From: Candidatus Gastranaerophilales bacterium
Lineage (GTDB): Bacteria; Cyanobacteriota; Vampirovibrionia; Gastranaerophilales; Gastranaerophilaceae
Assembly (NCBI GenBank): GCA_023662705.1
Contig: JAMPIM010000011.1
Span: 1-47,856, forward strand
Direction: 5' to 3'
DNA: 47,856 nucleotides
In this document: in pieces, positions 1-7,995 of the stretch
Position numbering within the stretch: position 1 is the stretch's first letter
How the letters are laid out: each line of letters opens with the position of its first letter
Position numbers and translations under genes: made by a program
Notes under the pieces: model-generated
The model's input: the letters and a program-made list of their open reading frames with translations, nothing else
Told to the model about the DNA's origin: nothing
Database searches by the model: none

Positions 1-17
1 TGTTGTTAAAAACAGTT

Positions 18-57
18 TATAATAAACATGTAAAAAGAACAAACAAGTAATAAGGAG
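18..57 (+). promoter_or_regulatory. -10 box and ribosome binding site of the glycyl-radical domain gene
   Basis: A consensus TATAAT lies at 18-23 and an AAGGAG ribosome site at 52-57, eight bases before the ATG at 66. The -35 would fall at or before the window edge, so it cannot be judged. Having its own promoter suggests the small gene is transcribed independently rather than being the broken-off 3' end of a longer gene. Confidence 0.5.
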
Positions 58-65
58 ATACAGAT

Positions 66-308
66 ATGGCAACACAACAAGAAGAAAACTTAATCAATTT
101 ATTAGACGGATATGTAGAAAAAGGCGGTCACCACTTGAACGTAAACGTATTCAACCGTGACACATTATTGGATGCACAAGCTCATCCTGAAAAATATCCG
201 CAATTAACAGTGAGGGTTTCAGGCTATGCCGTAAACTTTATTAAACTTACAAAAGAGCAACAGGATGATGTTATTTCAAGAACATTCCATGCCGGTTTAG
301 GTTCTTAG
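66..308 (+). CDS. Stand-alone glycyl-radical domain protein (pyruvate formate-lyase C-terminus / GrcA-like)
   Basis: This 80-residue protein matches the C-terminal glycine-radical segment of pyruvate formate-lyase: HHLNVNVFNRDTLLDAQ (22-38), then PEKYPQLTVRVSGYAVNF (41-58) and the end segment SRTFHAGL. Gly53 in RVSGYAV is the expected radical site, installed by a radical-SAM activase. Full-length PFL is about 750 residues and E. coli GrcA about 127, so this is a minimal version with no N-terminal barrel. It has its own -10 box, ribosome site and terminator. It could replace the oxygen-cleaved tail of PFL (the GrcA role) or be the second chain of a split PFL whose large subunit lies upstream. 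The domain call is firm; choosing between the two roles is not possible here. Confidence 0.88.
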   Translation: MATQQEENLINLLDGYVEKGGHHLNVNVFNRDTLLDAQAHPEKYPQLTVRVSGYAVNFIKLTKEQQDDVISRTFHAGLGS

Positions 309-338
309 CCAATTTCATATAAGGAGTATCGTCAAAAC

Positions 339-367
339 AAAGGAGGCTTAAATAAAGCCTCCTTTTT
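339..367 (+). terminator. Intrinsic terminator after the glycyl-radical gene
   Basis: An 11-bp stem (AAAGGAGGCTT pairing with AAGCCTCCTTT) with a 5-base loop is followed by a short T run. It sits 30 bases after the stop codon of the glycyl-radical gene. Confidence 0.85.
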
Positions 368-406
368 ATAGCAAAAAATTTTTTTACGGTTTATAGTATA
401 AATACT

Positions 407-2452
407 ATGAGAATATTACCTATAAACACATTTGTTCCACAGAATAAATATAAGAACAACAAAATAACCAAACCACAATATACAAATACTTTAGCATATC
501 CAATGTTTACAGGGATAATCCCCTGCGCAAAAAGATTACAAAAATCAGACTACCTGATTTCGGGATACATTGGAGAAATCAGCAAAGCACGTAACTTTCA
601 CGGAGACAGAGCCGTAGTGGATTTATCAATGGGAAATCCTGATTTAACTCCGCCTGAGATGGCAAAACAGGTTTTGAAATCAAAAGTAAACGACCTTTGG
701 TCACACAGATATAACAGCCCAAAGGGAGAAGGAAGCCTTTTCCATACCGTTGCAGGCTGGATGGATAAACGATTCGGGGTAAAAGTAAATCCGAGAATGG
801 AAGTCATGGTAACATCAGGTTCATCTGATGCTGTTGACCATATTTTTACAGCTTTTGCTAATATTGGAGATAAGGTTCTTGTACCAAATCCGGGGTATTC
901 GCTTTATGATGATTTGATTACAAGACATGATTTAACAAAAGTTACTTATGATTTGAGTCCTGAAAACGGCTACCTTCCTGATTTTAGCAAAATGAGCGGT
1001 GATGCAAAAATTTTAATCCTCAATTACCCTCACAATCCGACAGGCTCATTTGCTTCTAAAGAAGTTTTTGAACAGGCAGTTAATTGGGCAAGAGAAAATG
1101 AAGTATTGATTATTCACGATATGGATAACAGTGAAATCACTCATACAGGTATAAAACCTGACAGTATTTTGCAGGTTGAAGGTGCTAAAGATTTAGCATT
1201 TCAGGTTCACACAATGAGTAAAGCTCAGAGCATGCCGGGGTTTAGAGTTGCTTTTGCAGTGAGCGATAAAGACAATATTAACCACCTTTTAGATGCAAAA
1301 TATCTATCAGGCGGAAGTGTTTATGTACCGGTACAACAGGCAGCAGCTGCGGCATTACGGGATGAAGAAGGTTTTATTGATAAAGTTAACGGAATCTATC
1401 GTGCTCGTAAAAATGCGGCAATAAAATGGCTGCAAAAACTTGGAAGCGACGCAAAACCGACTGACGGAACTTATTATCTCTGGGCAAAAATACCGCCTGA
1501 ATTCACGTCAAATGAATTTTTCAAATATGTTTTGCATAAAGCTGCCGTAGCCTTTACCCCCGGAACAGTGTTCGGCTCAAACGGAGAAGGCTATGTAAGA
1601 ATAGTTATGTCTGCCGATGAAAGTGTTATTAATAAATGTTTTGAAAGAATTGAAAAAGCAGGAATCAGATTTGATGTTCCGAAATCCGAGCTGCCAAAAG
1701 AAGTACAGGAAGAAATTGCACAGATGGCTGACGGAACATATTCTGTTGAACCTAAATCCGATAGAGATTTCAAAACTTATATGAAGACACTTGCTGACAG
1801 AAGAGAAATTTTATCCGAAAGATTAGATAACAAGTTTTCACAATTTATACCAAAAGAAGGGGTTGCACTTCCTTGGAATATTCTCAAAGACGGACAAAGT
1901 GTTTATCTGCAAAATGTCAGAGAAGGTCGTTCTGTTTTTGGAGAAATACAGGATATTCTACCGTTTAGTGATAAATCCGAATACAGACAGCTTGCTGCTG
2001 ATATCAAAAAGCAATGGCTAAGAAAATCATACCCTGAGGCAGATATTCTTGCGCCATACCGTTCAACTACCTTCTATCCTGATGCTCAGTATTTTGTATT
2101 GAGAACTGAAGACGGAAGAATACAGGCATTAGCGAATGTGGAAATACAAAAAGACGGAGTTATGTGGGGAAGAAGCCTCAATACAGCACCTTGGAATCAG
2201 GGTTCAAATCCTGAAATCCGCGGAGCAGGAAAAGCAGTTATCGCAAGAATGGTTTCATTCTGTTTGGAAAGCGGAAATGATGTATTGAAATTCGCTACTA
2301 ACAAACCTGAAAACATACGACTATATAAAAGCATTGGTATGGTTGAAGAAGGAAAAAGAAACTTCAACGGCGAAATCCATCCTGTCTTAAGATTCGATAA
2401 AGATACAATGCAGTTATTCCTGAATAAATATCAGGTTAATTTAAGTTTCTAG
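407..2452 (+). CDS. Class I/II aminotransferase fused to a C-terminal GNAT-like domain
   Basis: Residues about 50-425 form a fold-type I PLP aminotransferase: a glycine-rich cofactor segment (SGSSDAVDHIF), NYPHNPTG, the HDMDNSE region, and the Schiff-base lysine K272 in TMSKAQSMPGFRVAF. The closest-looking group is aspartate/LL-diaminopimelate-type aminotransferases; the substrate cannot be named. After a linker, residues about 550-680 resemble a GNAT acetyltransferase (ALANVEIQKDG, then RGAGKAVIARMVSFCLESG for acetyl-CoA, then NIRLYKSIGMVEEGKRNF). The first 35 residues (MRILPINTF, later YPMFTG) are an extension outside the catalytic fold that resembles the starts of other proteins here. No ribosome site is visible; TATAGT and TATAAA lie just before the ATG, so the mRNA may be leaderless. 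The last bases overlap the convergent outer-membrane efflux gene by 4 nt. Confidence 0.8.
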   Translation: MRILPINTFVPQNKYKNNKITKPQYTNTLAYPMFTGIIPCAKRLQKSDYLISGYIGEISKARNFHGDRAVVDLSMGNPDLTPPEMAKQVLKSKVNDLWSHRYNSPKGEGSLFHTVAGWMDKRFGVKVNPRMEVMVTSGSSDAVDHIFTAFANIGDKVLVPNPGYSLYDDLITRHDLTKVTYDLSPENGYLPDFSKMSGDAKILILNYPHNPTGSFASKEVFEQAVNWARENEVLIIHDMDNSEITHTGIKPDSILQVEGAKDLAFQVHTMSKAQSMPGFRVAFAVSDKDNINHLLDAKYLSGGSVYVPVQQAAAAALRDEEGFIDKVNGIYRARKNAAIKWLQKLGSDAKPTDGTYYLWAKIPPEFTSNEFFKYVLHKAAVAFTPGTVFGSNGEGYVRIVMSADESVINKCFERIEKAGIRFDVPKSELPKEVQEEIAQMADGTYSVEPKSDRDFKTYMKTLADRREILSERLDNKFSQFIPKEGVALPWNILKDGQSVYLQNVREGRSVFGEIQDILPFSDKSEYRQLAADIKKQWLRKSYPEADILAPYRSTTFYPDAQYFVLRTEDGRIQALANVEIQKDGVMWGRSLNTAPWNQGSNPEIRGAGKAVIARMVSFCLESGNDVLKFATNKPENIRLYKSIGMVEEGKRNFNGEIHPVLRFDKDTMQLFLNKYQVNLSF

Positions 2453-3789
2453 AGATTTTCTAATCTGTATAAATTAACTCCGCCGGCTGCTTTATAGAGC
2501 CCGATAGTAGAAATAAGAGTATTAATTTTATTAGAAACGATTTCTTTTTCTATCATTAAGTATGCTTCTTTTGCAAATAGTATATCCAAATCAGAAGCAG
2601 CACCTATTTGATTTTTATATTTTGCAAGGTCATATATTTTACTTTCTGCTGCAATTCTTTTTTGAGCCTCTTCATAGTTGTTCAGTGATGTTTTATATTC
2701 CACTAACCCTGAGTTCATATCTTTGATACCAACCAGAAAAGTTTTTTGATAATCATTAAGCGCCTGCTCATACTGATATTTTTTAATCTTTAAAAATGCA
2801 CGCTTTCTGCCTCCTGAGAACAAATCCCAATTTGGCAATATTCCTGCATTAAAAAACTGCGACGGAGAACTGAACAAAGAGCTCAAATGATAAGCATTCA
2901 AACCAACCTGACCAAAGATTGTGAATGTTGGCAGGAATTCTTTCTTAGCAACACGTACATCAAAACCGATTCGTTTTAAATTAGCCTCCTCCTGCAAATA
3001 ATCAGGGCGATTTGAGATTATATCGGTGCTGTATTGAGTCGGCAGATTATTTAGTACAGAAAGTTTATCATAACTGCTTCTTGAAATTTCATTATCGGCA
3101 TTTGCCAAATAAACTCCCAAGATACTGATTAATACATCTCTTGTCTGAACATGAATATTATATTCTTCTCTTAGTGAAGTCAGCAGTTTTTCCTGTTCCA
3201 AAAGTTCATTGATACCGCATAAACCCGCCTTATATTTATCAGAAACCTTTGCCAAAATCTCTTCTTGAGTTTTAATTAATTCCTCCTGAATCTTAATAAA
3301 TTTATCCGCTTTTATCAAATTAAAATAATCCGCTGCAAAATCAGATGATAAAGTAATACAGGTTGCACGTTCAGCCTGTTTAATTATATTTAACTGTTCT
3401 TTCTTACTTTTTGTCTGTAATCTGTTTTTACCCCAGATATCAATCTCATATCCTGCTGTTATCGGAATATTATAGTTATATTGTGAATAATTAGGGATGT
3501 GCATTGCACCAAACTGCTGTCTTGGAGCTCGAAAATCTCTTGAAAGATTACCCGAAAGCATAACCGCAGGAAGTTCATTTGCAAACTGCATTCTTACAAT
3601 CTGTTCGTTTTCTTTAATTTTCAATTCTGCATTTTTCAAATCATAGTTATTATGATAAAGTTCCTGCAAGTTAGAAATTAATAATTCATCCCCGAAATTT
3701 TCCCACCAGCTGAAATTCATATATTCCTGCGTGCTTGCAAACACAGGCGAAGAGAATATTAATAACAAAATTATTAAAATTTTTTTCAT
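2449..3789 (-). CDS. TolC/NodT-type outer-membrane efflux protein
   Basis: This 446-residue outer-membrane factor begins with a signal peptide (MKKILIILLLIFSSPVFA, cut before STQEY). No lipobox cysteine follows, so it is not a NodT-style lipoprotein. The mature protein has two similar halves typical of the family: long helical stretches rich in Gln, Asn and Ala, the YEIDIWGKN segment near residue 110, and DVRVAKKEFLPTFTIFGQVG in the second half. Such proteins form trimeric channels through the outer membrane and periplasm that dock with HlyD-type adaptors. It is divergent from the MarR-HlyD-MFS operon, with a palindromic operator in the gap, and presumably completes that pump. It is a paralogue of the protein at 15913-17283. 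Confidence 0.88.
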   Translation of the reverse strand: MKKILIILLLIFSSPVFASTQEYMNFSWWENFGDELLISNLQELYHNNYDLKNAELKIKENEQIVRMQFANELPAVMLSGNLSRDFRAPRQQFGAMHIPNYSQYNYNIPITAGYEIDIWGKNRLQTKSKKEQLNIIKQAERATCITLSSDFAADYFNLIKADKFIKIQEELIKTQEEILAKVSDKYKAGLCGINELLEQEKLLTSLREEYNIHVQTRDVLISILGVYLANADNEISRSSYDKLSVLNNLPTQYSTDIISNRPDYLQEEANLKRIGFDVRVAKKEFLPTFTIFGQVGLNAYHLSSLFSSPSQFFNAGILPNWDLFSGGRKRAFLKIKKYQYEQALNDYQKTFLVGIKDMNSGLVEYKTSLNNYEEAQKRIAAESKIYDLAKYKNQIGAASDLDILFAKEAYLMIEKEIVSNKINTLISTIGLYKAAGGVNLYRLENL

Positions 3790-3810
3790 ATTCGGCTACC
3801 TCAAAAAAAA

Positions 3811-3836
3811 TCTTGTGCTATAATTATAGCACAAGA
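3811..3836. promoter_or_regulatory. Perfect 26-bp palindrome, probable MarR operator with overlapping divergent -10 boxes
   Basis: The half-site TCTTGTGCTATAA is followed by its exact reverse complement, a 26-bp perfect dyad. By symmetry it carries TATAAT on both strands (3819-3824 and 3823-3828). It lies in the 62-bp gap between the outer-membrane gene and marR. A MarR dimer bound here would cover both -10 boxes, so autoregulation plus repression of the pump is expected. Confidence 0.8.
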
Positions 3837-3851
3837 AAGATTTATACACAC

Positions 3852-4307
3852 ATGCTGAAAGATATTATTACAGACAGAATAGGTTCAATAATTTATGTTG
3901 TTGGAAGTTTAGTCCGCGGATTGTCTTCACAGACTTTTAGTGAAAAAAGTTTCGGAATAACTCCCGAACAGTATTTAATTTTATTATTAATTATTGAAAA
4001 CGAAGGGGTTTATCAAAGACAGATTTGCGAAATAACCTTAAAAGACAGAGCAAATATTGCAAGAATCGTAGACATTTTGCTTCAAAAAGATTTGATAAAA
4101 AAAGTCAGTGATTCTAACGGCAGAAGAATTTATAAAATCACAGCTACTGAAAAAGGAAAAGAGTTAATCAAAGAAATTGATCCGTGTGATATGGAATTAA
4201 GAGAATTTATCACCCGGGGAATCAGCGAAGAAGAATTACAAATAACAAGAAAAACCCTTAATAAAATCAAGGAAAATGTAATAGACAGTATTAAATTACA
4301 GATATAG
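3852..4307 (+). CDS. MarR-family transcriptional regulator of the efflux locus
   Basis: This 151-residue winged-helix regulator shows the MarR pattern: an N-terminal dimerisation helix, ITPEQYLILLLIIENEGVYQRQIC, the recognition region LKDRANIARIVDILLQKDLI, and the beta-wing KKVSDSNGRRIYKITATEKGKEL. The open frame extends upstream to 3735 through the palindrome and into the divergent gene. The start at 3852 (MLKDIITDRIG) gives family length and begins after the operator. It is 11 bp ahead of the HlyD gene and probably in one transcript with it and the MFS gene. It is similar to the MarR at 15333-15815, especially in the LKDRAN recognition segment. The ligand is unknown. Confidence 0.85.
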   Translation: MLKDIITDRIGSIIYVVGSLVRGLSSQTFSEKSFGITPEQYLILLLIIENEGVYQRQICEITLKDRANIARIVDILLQKDLIKKVSDSNGRRIYKITATEKGKELIKEIDPCDMELREFITRGISEEELQITRKTLNKIKENVIDSIKLQI

Positions 4308-4318
4308 AGGAAATAAAA

Positions 4319-5257
4319 ATGGCAGACGAACAAAGTATAAACGAAACCAGCTCGGAAGATACAAGACATCTGTATGAAAAAAAACGTGTTATCGTACCGA
4401 CAATTACAGCAATAGTGCTCTTAATCTTCGGGCTTATCATTTCAATAAATTCAATATTTTATAAATCAACAGACGATGCATTTGTTGAAGGACATCTTAT
4501 TACAATAGCACCAAGGGTTTCAGGCCCTGTTATTAAACTGCTTATTGACGACAATCAGGAGGTTAAGAAAGGCGATTTGTTATTAGAAATCGACCCTGTA
4601 GACTATGAAGTTAAGCTCAAACAAACAGAATCTAAACTCGAAGAAGCACGCGCAGCATTAAAAAAAGCTCAGAGTCAGGCTGATAAAGATTCATTGGATC
4701 ATCAAAGATACACAGCAATGTTAGAAAAAGGGATTTCTTCAAAACAAGACTTTGACAATAGTCAAAATAATTTGAACTCTGCCCAATCTTCTATTGAAGA
4801 AATCACGGCAATGATAAAAAGATTGGAAGCAGAAGTCGAACAGGCTAAACTGGATTTATCTTATACAAAGATTTATGCTACAGAAGACGGAAAGATTACA
4901 CACCGTACTGTTGAACAGGGAAACTATGTTCAGGTAGCACAGCCAATGTTTGCACTTGTACCCCAAAAAGTTTGGGTTGTAGCAAACTTCAAAGAAACTC
5001 AGGTTGCAAATATGAAAAAAGGGCAGCCCGTAAAAATTAAAATTGACGCTTACGGCGGGAAAAAATTCCAAGGTGAAGTAGACAGTTTACAAATGGCATC
5101 AGGCGCTAAAGCAAGTTTATTCCCGCCTGAAAATGCCGTAGGAAGTTATGTAAAAATCGTTCAGAGAATTCCCGTAAAAATTGTTTTTACGGAAGATGTA
5201 AGCGAATATAATGTAATCCCGGGAATGAGTGTAGTACCAACCGTTAAGGTTAAGTAA
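4319..5257 (+). CDS. emrA-like: HlyD/EmrA-type membrane fusion protein
   Basis: This 312-residue periplasmic adaptor has one N-terminal membrane anchor (about 24-46), then the EmrA hallmark STDDAFVEGH, a split biotinyl-lipoyl domain (APRVSGPVIKLLIDDNQEVKKGD and YTKIYATEDGKITHRTVEQGNYV), a coiled-coil hairpin at about 95-185, and a C-terminal beta-barrel (KVWVVANFKETQVANMKKGQ). It connects the inner-membrane MFS pump to the outer-membrane channel. GAGGA stands six bases before the ATG. The stop codon abuts the ATG of the MFS gene without a gap, so the two are translationally coupled. It shares a nearly identical SGAKASLFPPENAVGS segment with the adaptor at 14340-15323, showing recent paralogy. 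Confidence 0.9.
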   Translation: MADEQSINETSSEDTRHLYEKKRVIVPTITAIVLLIFGLIISINSIFYKSTDDAFVEGHLITIAPRVSGPVIKLLIDDNQEVKKGDLLLEIDPVDYEVKLKQTESKLEEARAALKKAQSQADKDSLDHQRYTAMLEKGISSKQDFDNSQNNLNSAQSSIEEITAMIKRLEAEVEQAKLDLSYTKIYATEDGKITHRTVEQGNYVQVAQPMFALVPQKVWVVANFKETQVANMKKGQPVKIKIDAYGGKKFQGEVDSLQMASGAKASLFPPENAVGSYVKIVQRIPVKIVFTEDVSEYNVIPGMSVVPTVKVK

Positions 5258-6784
5258 ATGGCTGAAGCAAAAAGAAAAGTTCCAATATGGCTTATCGCTA
5301 TATCAATACTAATGCCGACATCTTTCTCGGCATTAGCTACTACTGCGACAAACGTTGCTATTCCGCATATTTCTGGATATTTTGCAGCTACAGCGGATGA
5401 AGCTAAATGGATTGTTACTTCTTATATGGTTGCAAATGCTTGTTTGATTATGCTTTCAGGATGGCTTGAACAGCTTTTTGGAAGAAAACTTTTTACTAAA
5501 ATTTGTATTTCTATTTTCACCTTAGGTGCATTGGTTTGTACATTCGCGCCATCTTTAAACATAATGGTTTTGGGAAGATTCATTCAAGGTGTCGGCGGAG
5601 GCCCGATGACACCAATATCCCAAACAGTTTTGTTATCTGCATTTCCGCCCGAGAAAAAAGGTGTTGCAATGTCACTCTTTGGATTTGCAGTAATGGTTTG
5701 TGCAATCCTCGGCCCGTCTTTTGGCGGATTTCTTGTTGATAATTTAAACTGGCATTATATTTATTCCGTTAATATTCCGATTGGGATACTGTCGTTTATA
5801 CTTGTCAGCAAATTTATAGATGATACTAAACCTGTCAAAACAAGTAAAAAGATGGATTTTGTCGGAATGACAGCTTTAATTTTGTGGCTTTTATCAATGC
5901 AAATTGTTCTTGACAAAGGTCAGCAATACAACTGGTTTGATTGCGCATGGATTTGCTGGTTGAGCGGATTTTCGCTTGTTACTTTATCTTTTTTAATTGT
6001 TTGGGAAATCGAAAACAAAAATTCGTTTATGAAAGTACGGCTGTTTAAAGACAGGAACTTTTTTATAGGAACAGTTATTTCGACAGCAGTAAGTATGGTT
6101 ACATTTACAACAATGTATCTGGCGCCGCAATTTATCCAGAATGTTTTGGGATACACTGCACTTTTGAGCGGACTTGCGATGGCGCCCAGAATAATATCCT
6201 GTATGCTTATGCTTCTTGCAATCCCGCATTTAATGAGGATTTATGACAGCAGATTATTAATTGCAATCGGATTTTTCTTCTTAGGATTTTCAACATTTTT
6301 ATATACGAATATGAACCTTTCGGTATCGTTCTGGTTTGTGGCATTGCCTAATATTCTTCTGGGTGTCGGAGTAATTCTTACATTCATCCCGATTTCTGCT
6401 CTGGCATTAGGAACATTACCCAAAGAAGAACTTTCAAACGGAGCCAGCTTACATAATTTCTGCAAGACAATCGGGGTCGCAGTTGTAGTATCAATGTCTT
6501 CAACCCTTGTCGCAAGACATTCACAAATGCACCAGAATTTTTTGGTTGATAATTTATCAAATTTCAATATGGTTTTCCAAACCAAAATGGCAGGCTGGAC
6601 TCATACATTTATGAGTAACGCTTCAAGTTCTTTTGCACTAACTAAAGCTAACGCTTATGCTTACAAACAAATGATAGTCCAATCAACATTGATGGCTTAT
6701 ATTGACACATTTGCAATTGTAGCCATGCTTGCTTTTGTCCTAATACCGTTATCGTTTTTTATGAAACTCAAAAATGATTCATAG
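5258..6784 (+). CDS. emrB-like: EmrB/QacA-type (DHA2) major facilitator drug efflux pump
   Basis: This 508-residue protein has about 14 hydrophobic segments, as expected for the DHA2 branch. Early motifs fit: NVAIPHISGYFAATADEAKWIVTSY near residue 30, motif A as GWLEQLFGRKLF, and the motif C-like ILGPSFGGFLVDNLNWHYIY around residue 150. It is a proton-coupled exporter of hydrophobic compounds that works with the adaptor upstream and the divergent TolC-like channel. It starts directly after the adaptor stop codon. A MerR-type promoter for the next gene begins 5 bp after its stop codon, with no clear terminator in between, so some read-through into the flavodoxin is possible. Confidence 0.92.
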   Translation: MAEAKRKVPIWLIAISILMPTSFSALATTATNVAIPHISGYFAATADEAKWIVTSYMVANACLIMLSGWLEQLFGRKLFTKICISIFTLGALVCTFAPSLNIMVLGRFIQGVGGGPMTPISQTVLLSAFPPEKKGVAMSLFGFAVMVCAILGPSFGGFLVDNLNWHYIYSVNIPIGILSFILVSKFIDDTKPVKTSKKMDFVGMTALILWLLSMQIVLDKGQQYNWFDCAWICWLSGFSLVTLSFLIVWEIENKNSFMKVRLFKDRNFFIGTVISTAVSMVTFTTMYLAPQFIQNVLGYTALLSGLAMAPRIISCMLMLLAIPHLMRIYDSRLLIAIGFFFLGFSTFLYTNMNLSVSFWFVALPNILLGVGVILTFIPISALALGTLPKEELSNGASLHNFCKTIGVAVVVSMSSTLVARHSQMHQNFLVDNLSNFNMVFQTKMAGWTHTFMSNASSSFALTKANAYAYKQMIVQSTLMAYIDTFAIVAMLAFVLIPLSFFMKLKNDS

Positions 6785-6788
6785 AGGG

Positions 6789-6819
6789 TTGACTGAGAGC
6801 AGCTCTAAGGTTGTAGAAT
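6789..6819 (+). promoter_or_regulatory. MerR-type promoter of the flavodoxin gene (19-bp spacer with dyad)
   Basis: TTGACT (6789-6794) and TAGAAT (6814-6819) are separated by 19 bases, two more than optimal. The spacer region carries the dyad CTGAGAGC-A-GCTCTAAG (6793-6809). A long spacer with a dyad between the boxes is the hallmark of promoters activated by MerR-family regulators. Almost the same element precedes the acetyltransferase gene at 7909-7939. Confidence 0.82.
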
Positions 6820-6836
6820 AAAAAAGAGGAGGCAAT

Positions 6837-7313
6837 ATGGATAAAAAAGTTTTAATCGCATATTTTTCATGGAGCGGTAACACACAATCTATCGCAAACA
6901 AGATTTATTCTGAAATTGGCGGAGATATTTTCAAAATTGAAACCGCAGAAACCTATCCTGAGGATTATAATGAAACAGCCTACGGGGTTGCAAAAAAACA
7001 GCACGATGAAAACATCCACCCTGAACTAAAAGATAACGGAGACGTTTCTAATTATGATGTGATTTTTGTTGGAACTCCTGCATGGTGGTATACAATGGCA
7101 CCCGCTGTTATGACATTCCTTGAGAACAATAACTTTGAAGGTAAAACAATTGTTCCATTTATTACCCACGGCGGAGGCGGCAAATACACTATTGCAGAAG
7201 ATATGGGCAGATTAGCAAAAGGAGCAAAAGTTTTACAACCATTGGCAATTTATGAACACGGAAACTCGGAAACAGATAAAGAAATTAAAAATTGGTTAAA
7301 TAATATGAAATAA
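6837..7313 (+). CDS. Flavodoxin-family protein
   Basis: This 158-residue protein has the flavodoxin fold. The FMN phosphate loop is at the N-terminus (YFSWSGNTQSIA, residues about 9-20), and the loops flanking the flavin ring are VGTPAWWYTMAPAV and FITHGGGGKYTI. It belongs to the short WrbA/BilS/YcaK-like flavodoxins of anaerobes, which act as electron carriers or quinone/azo reductases. The exact partner is unknown. A strong GAGGAGG ribosome site precedes the ATG. The MerR-type promoter suggests induction by a thiol, aldehyde, metal or redox stress signal, and the co-regulated acetyltransferase fits a detoxification role. Confidence 0.88.
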   Translation: MDKKVLIAYFSWSGNTQSIANKIYSEIGGDIFKIETAETYPEDYNETAYGVAKKQHDENIHPELKDNGDVSNYDVIFVGTPAWWYTMAPAVMTFLENNNFEGKTIVPFITHGGGGKYTIAEDMGRLAKGAKVLQPLAIYEHGNSETDKEIKNWLNNMK

Positions 7314-7336
7314 AAAAAGCCCTTTCGGGCTTTTTT
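7312..7336. terminator. Bidirectional intrinsic terminator
   Basis: A run of A, the stem GCCC/GGGC with a 4-base loop, and a run of T lie between the convergent flavodoxin and acetyltransferase genes. The A and T runs extend the stem and provide a U tract in both directions. Confidence 0.85.
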
Positions 7337-7881
7337 TATTTCACAAACTTCTCTGCATCCATATACTTAATAACTTTCGCAGGATTTCCGACAACCACAG
7401 CATTATCAGGAACATCCTTTGTAACAACAGAACAAGCTCCGACAATTGCATTTTCCCCGATTGTTACTCCTGGAAGAATTGTAACATTTGCACCAATCCA
7501 AACATTTTTCTTAATATGTACAGGTTTGCAGGTAAGAACAGGGCGGTCATAAAAATCATGATTATTTGTCAAAACAGTACAGTTTATTGCGACAAGCGTA
7601 TCGTCCTCAATAACAAGCCCGCCAGACGACATACACTTGAACCCGTTCATCAAAGTAATACCTTTGCCTAATTTTATGTTATTCCCCAAAAGTGCAAACA
7701 CAGGCGGGTTAATTGTTGTACTTTCATCAACACCTTGTGAAAATAAATCTTCAATTAACTCGCGACACTCAACTGTTCCGGGCATTGTATGATTAATTTT
7801 AAAACAAAGCTCGGCGCTTCGTTTCAACTCTTTTTCTCGTTCCTCATCAGGAATTCTCAAATCAATTCTAAATTCTTCCAT
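7336..7881 (-). CDS. Maltose/galactoside O-acetyltransferase-like hexapeptide-repeat protein
   Basis: This 181-residue left-handed beta-helix acyltransferase belongs to the maa/lacA family. An N-terminal helical region (about 1-55) is followed by hexapeptide repeats such as VIEDDTLVAINCTVL and KKNVWIGANVTILPGVTIGENAIVGACSVV. The catalytic histidine is H108 in TNNHDFYD. The C-terminus VVVGNPAKVIKYM is typical. It transfers acetyl from acetyl-CoA to a sugar or similar hydroxyl, and the acceptor is unknown. An AGGAGG-like site lies just before the start. Its promoter is a near copy of the MerR-type promoter of the convergent flavodoxin, so the two are probably induced by the same regulator. Confidence 0.9.
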   Translation of the reverse strand: MEEFRIDLRIPDEEREKELKRSAELCFKINHTMPGTVECRELIEDLFSQGVDESTTINPPVFALLGNNIKLGKGITLMNGFKCMSSGGLVIEDDTLVAINCTVLTNNHDFYDRPVLTCKPVHIKKNVWIGANVTILPGVTIGENAIVGACSVVTKDVPDNAVVVGNPAKVIKYMDAEKFVK

Positions 7882-7908
7882 TTGTAATCCTCCTAACTTC
7901 TAAATATT

Positions 7909-7939
7909 ATTTTACAACCTGAGAGCAGCTCTCAGTCAA
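7909..7939 (-). promoter_or_regulatory. MerR-type promoter of the acetyltransferase gene (19-bp spacer with dyad)
   Basis: On the minus strand TTGACT (7934-7939) and TAAAAT (7909-7914) are 19 bases apart. Between them is a perfect 8-bp dyad, CTGAGAGC and GCTCTCAG around one base. From TTGACT through the GGTTGTA after the dyad it differs from the flavodoxin promoter at only two positions. Confidence 0.82.
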
Positions 7940-7995
7940 GAAAAAAAGCAATTTTTAAAGTGTAAAATACTTTATATAAATAAGTAGAAGTTAGG

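Noticed and set aside
3735..3851. N-terminal extension of the first MarR protein
   Set aside because: It would read through the palindromic operator and overlap the divergent signal peptide coding region; MarR length is normal from 3852.
6241..6585. 114-residue minus-strand open frame within the MFS pump gene
   Set aside because: Antisense to a clear transporter, and the translation has no recognisable features.
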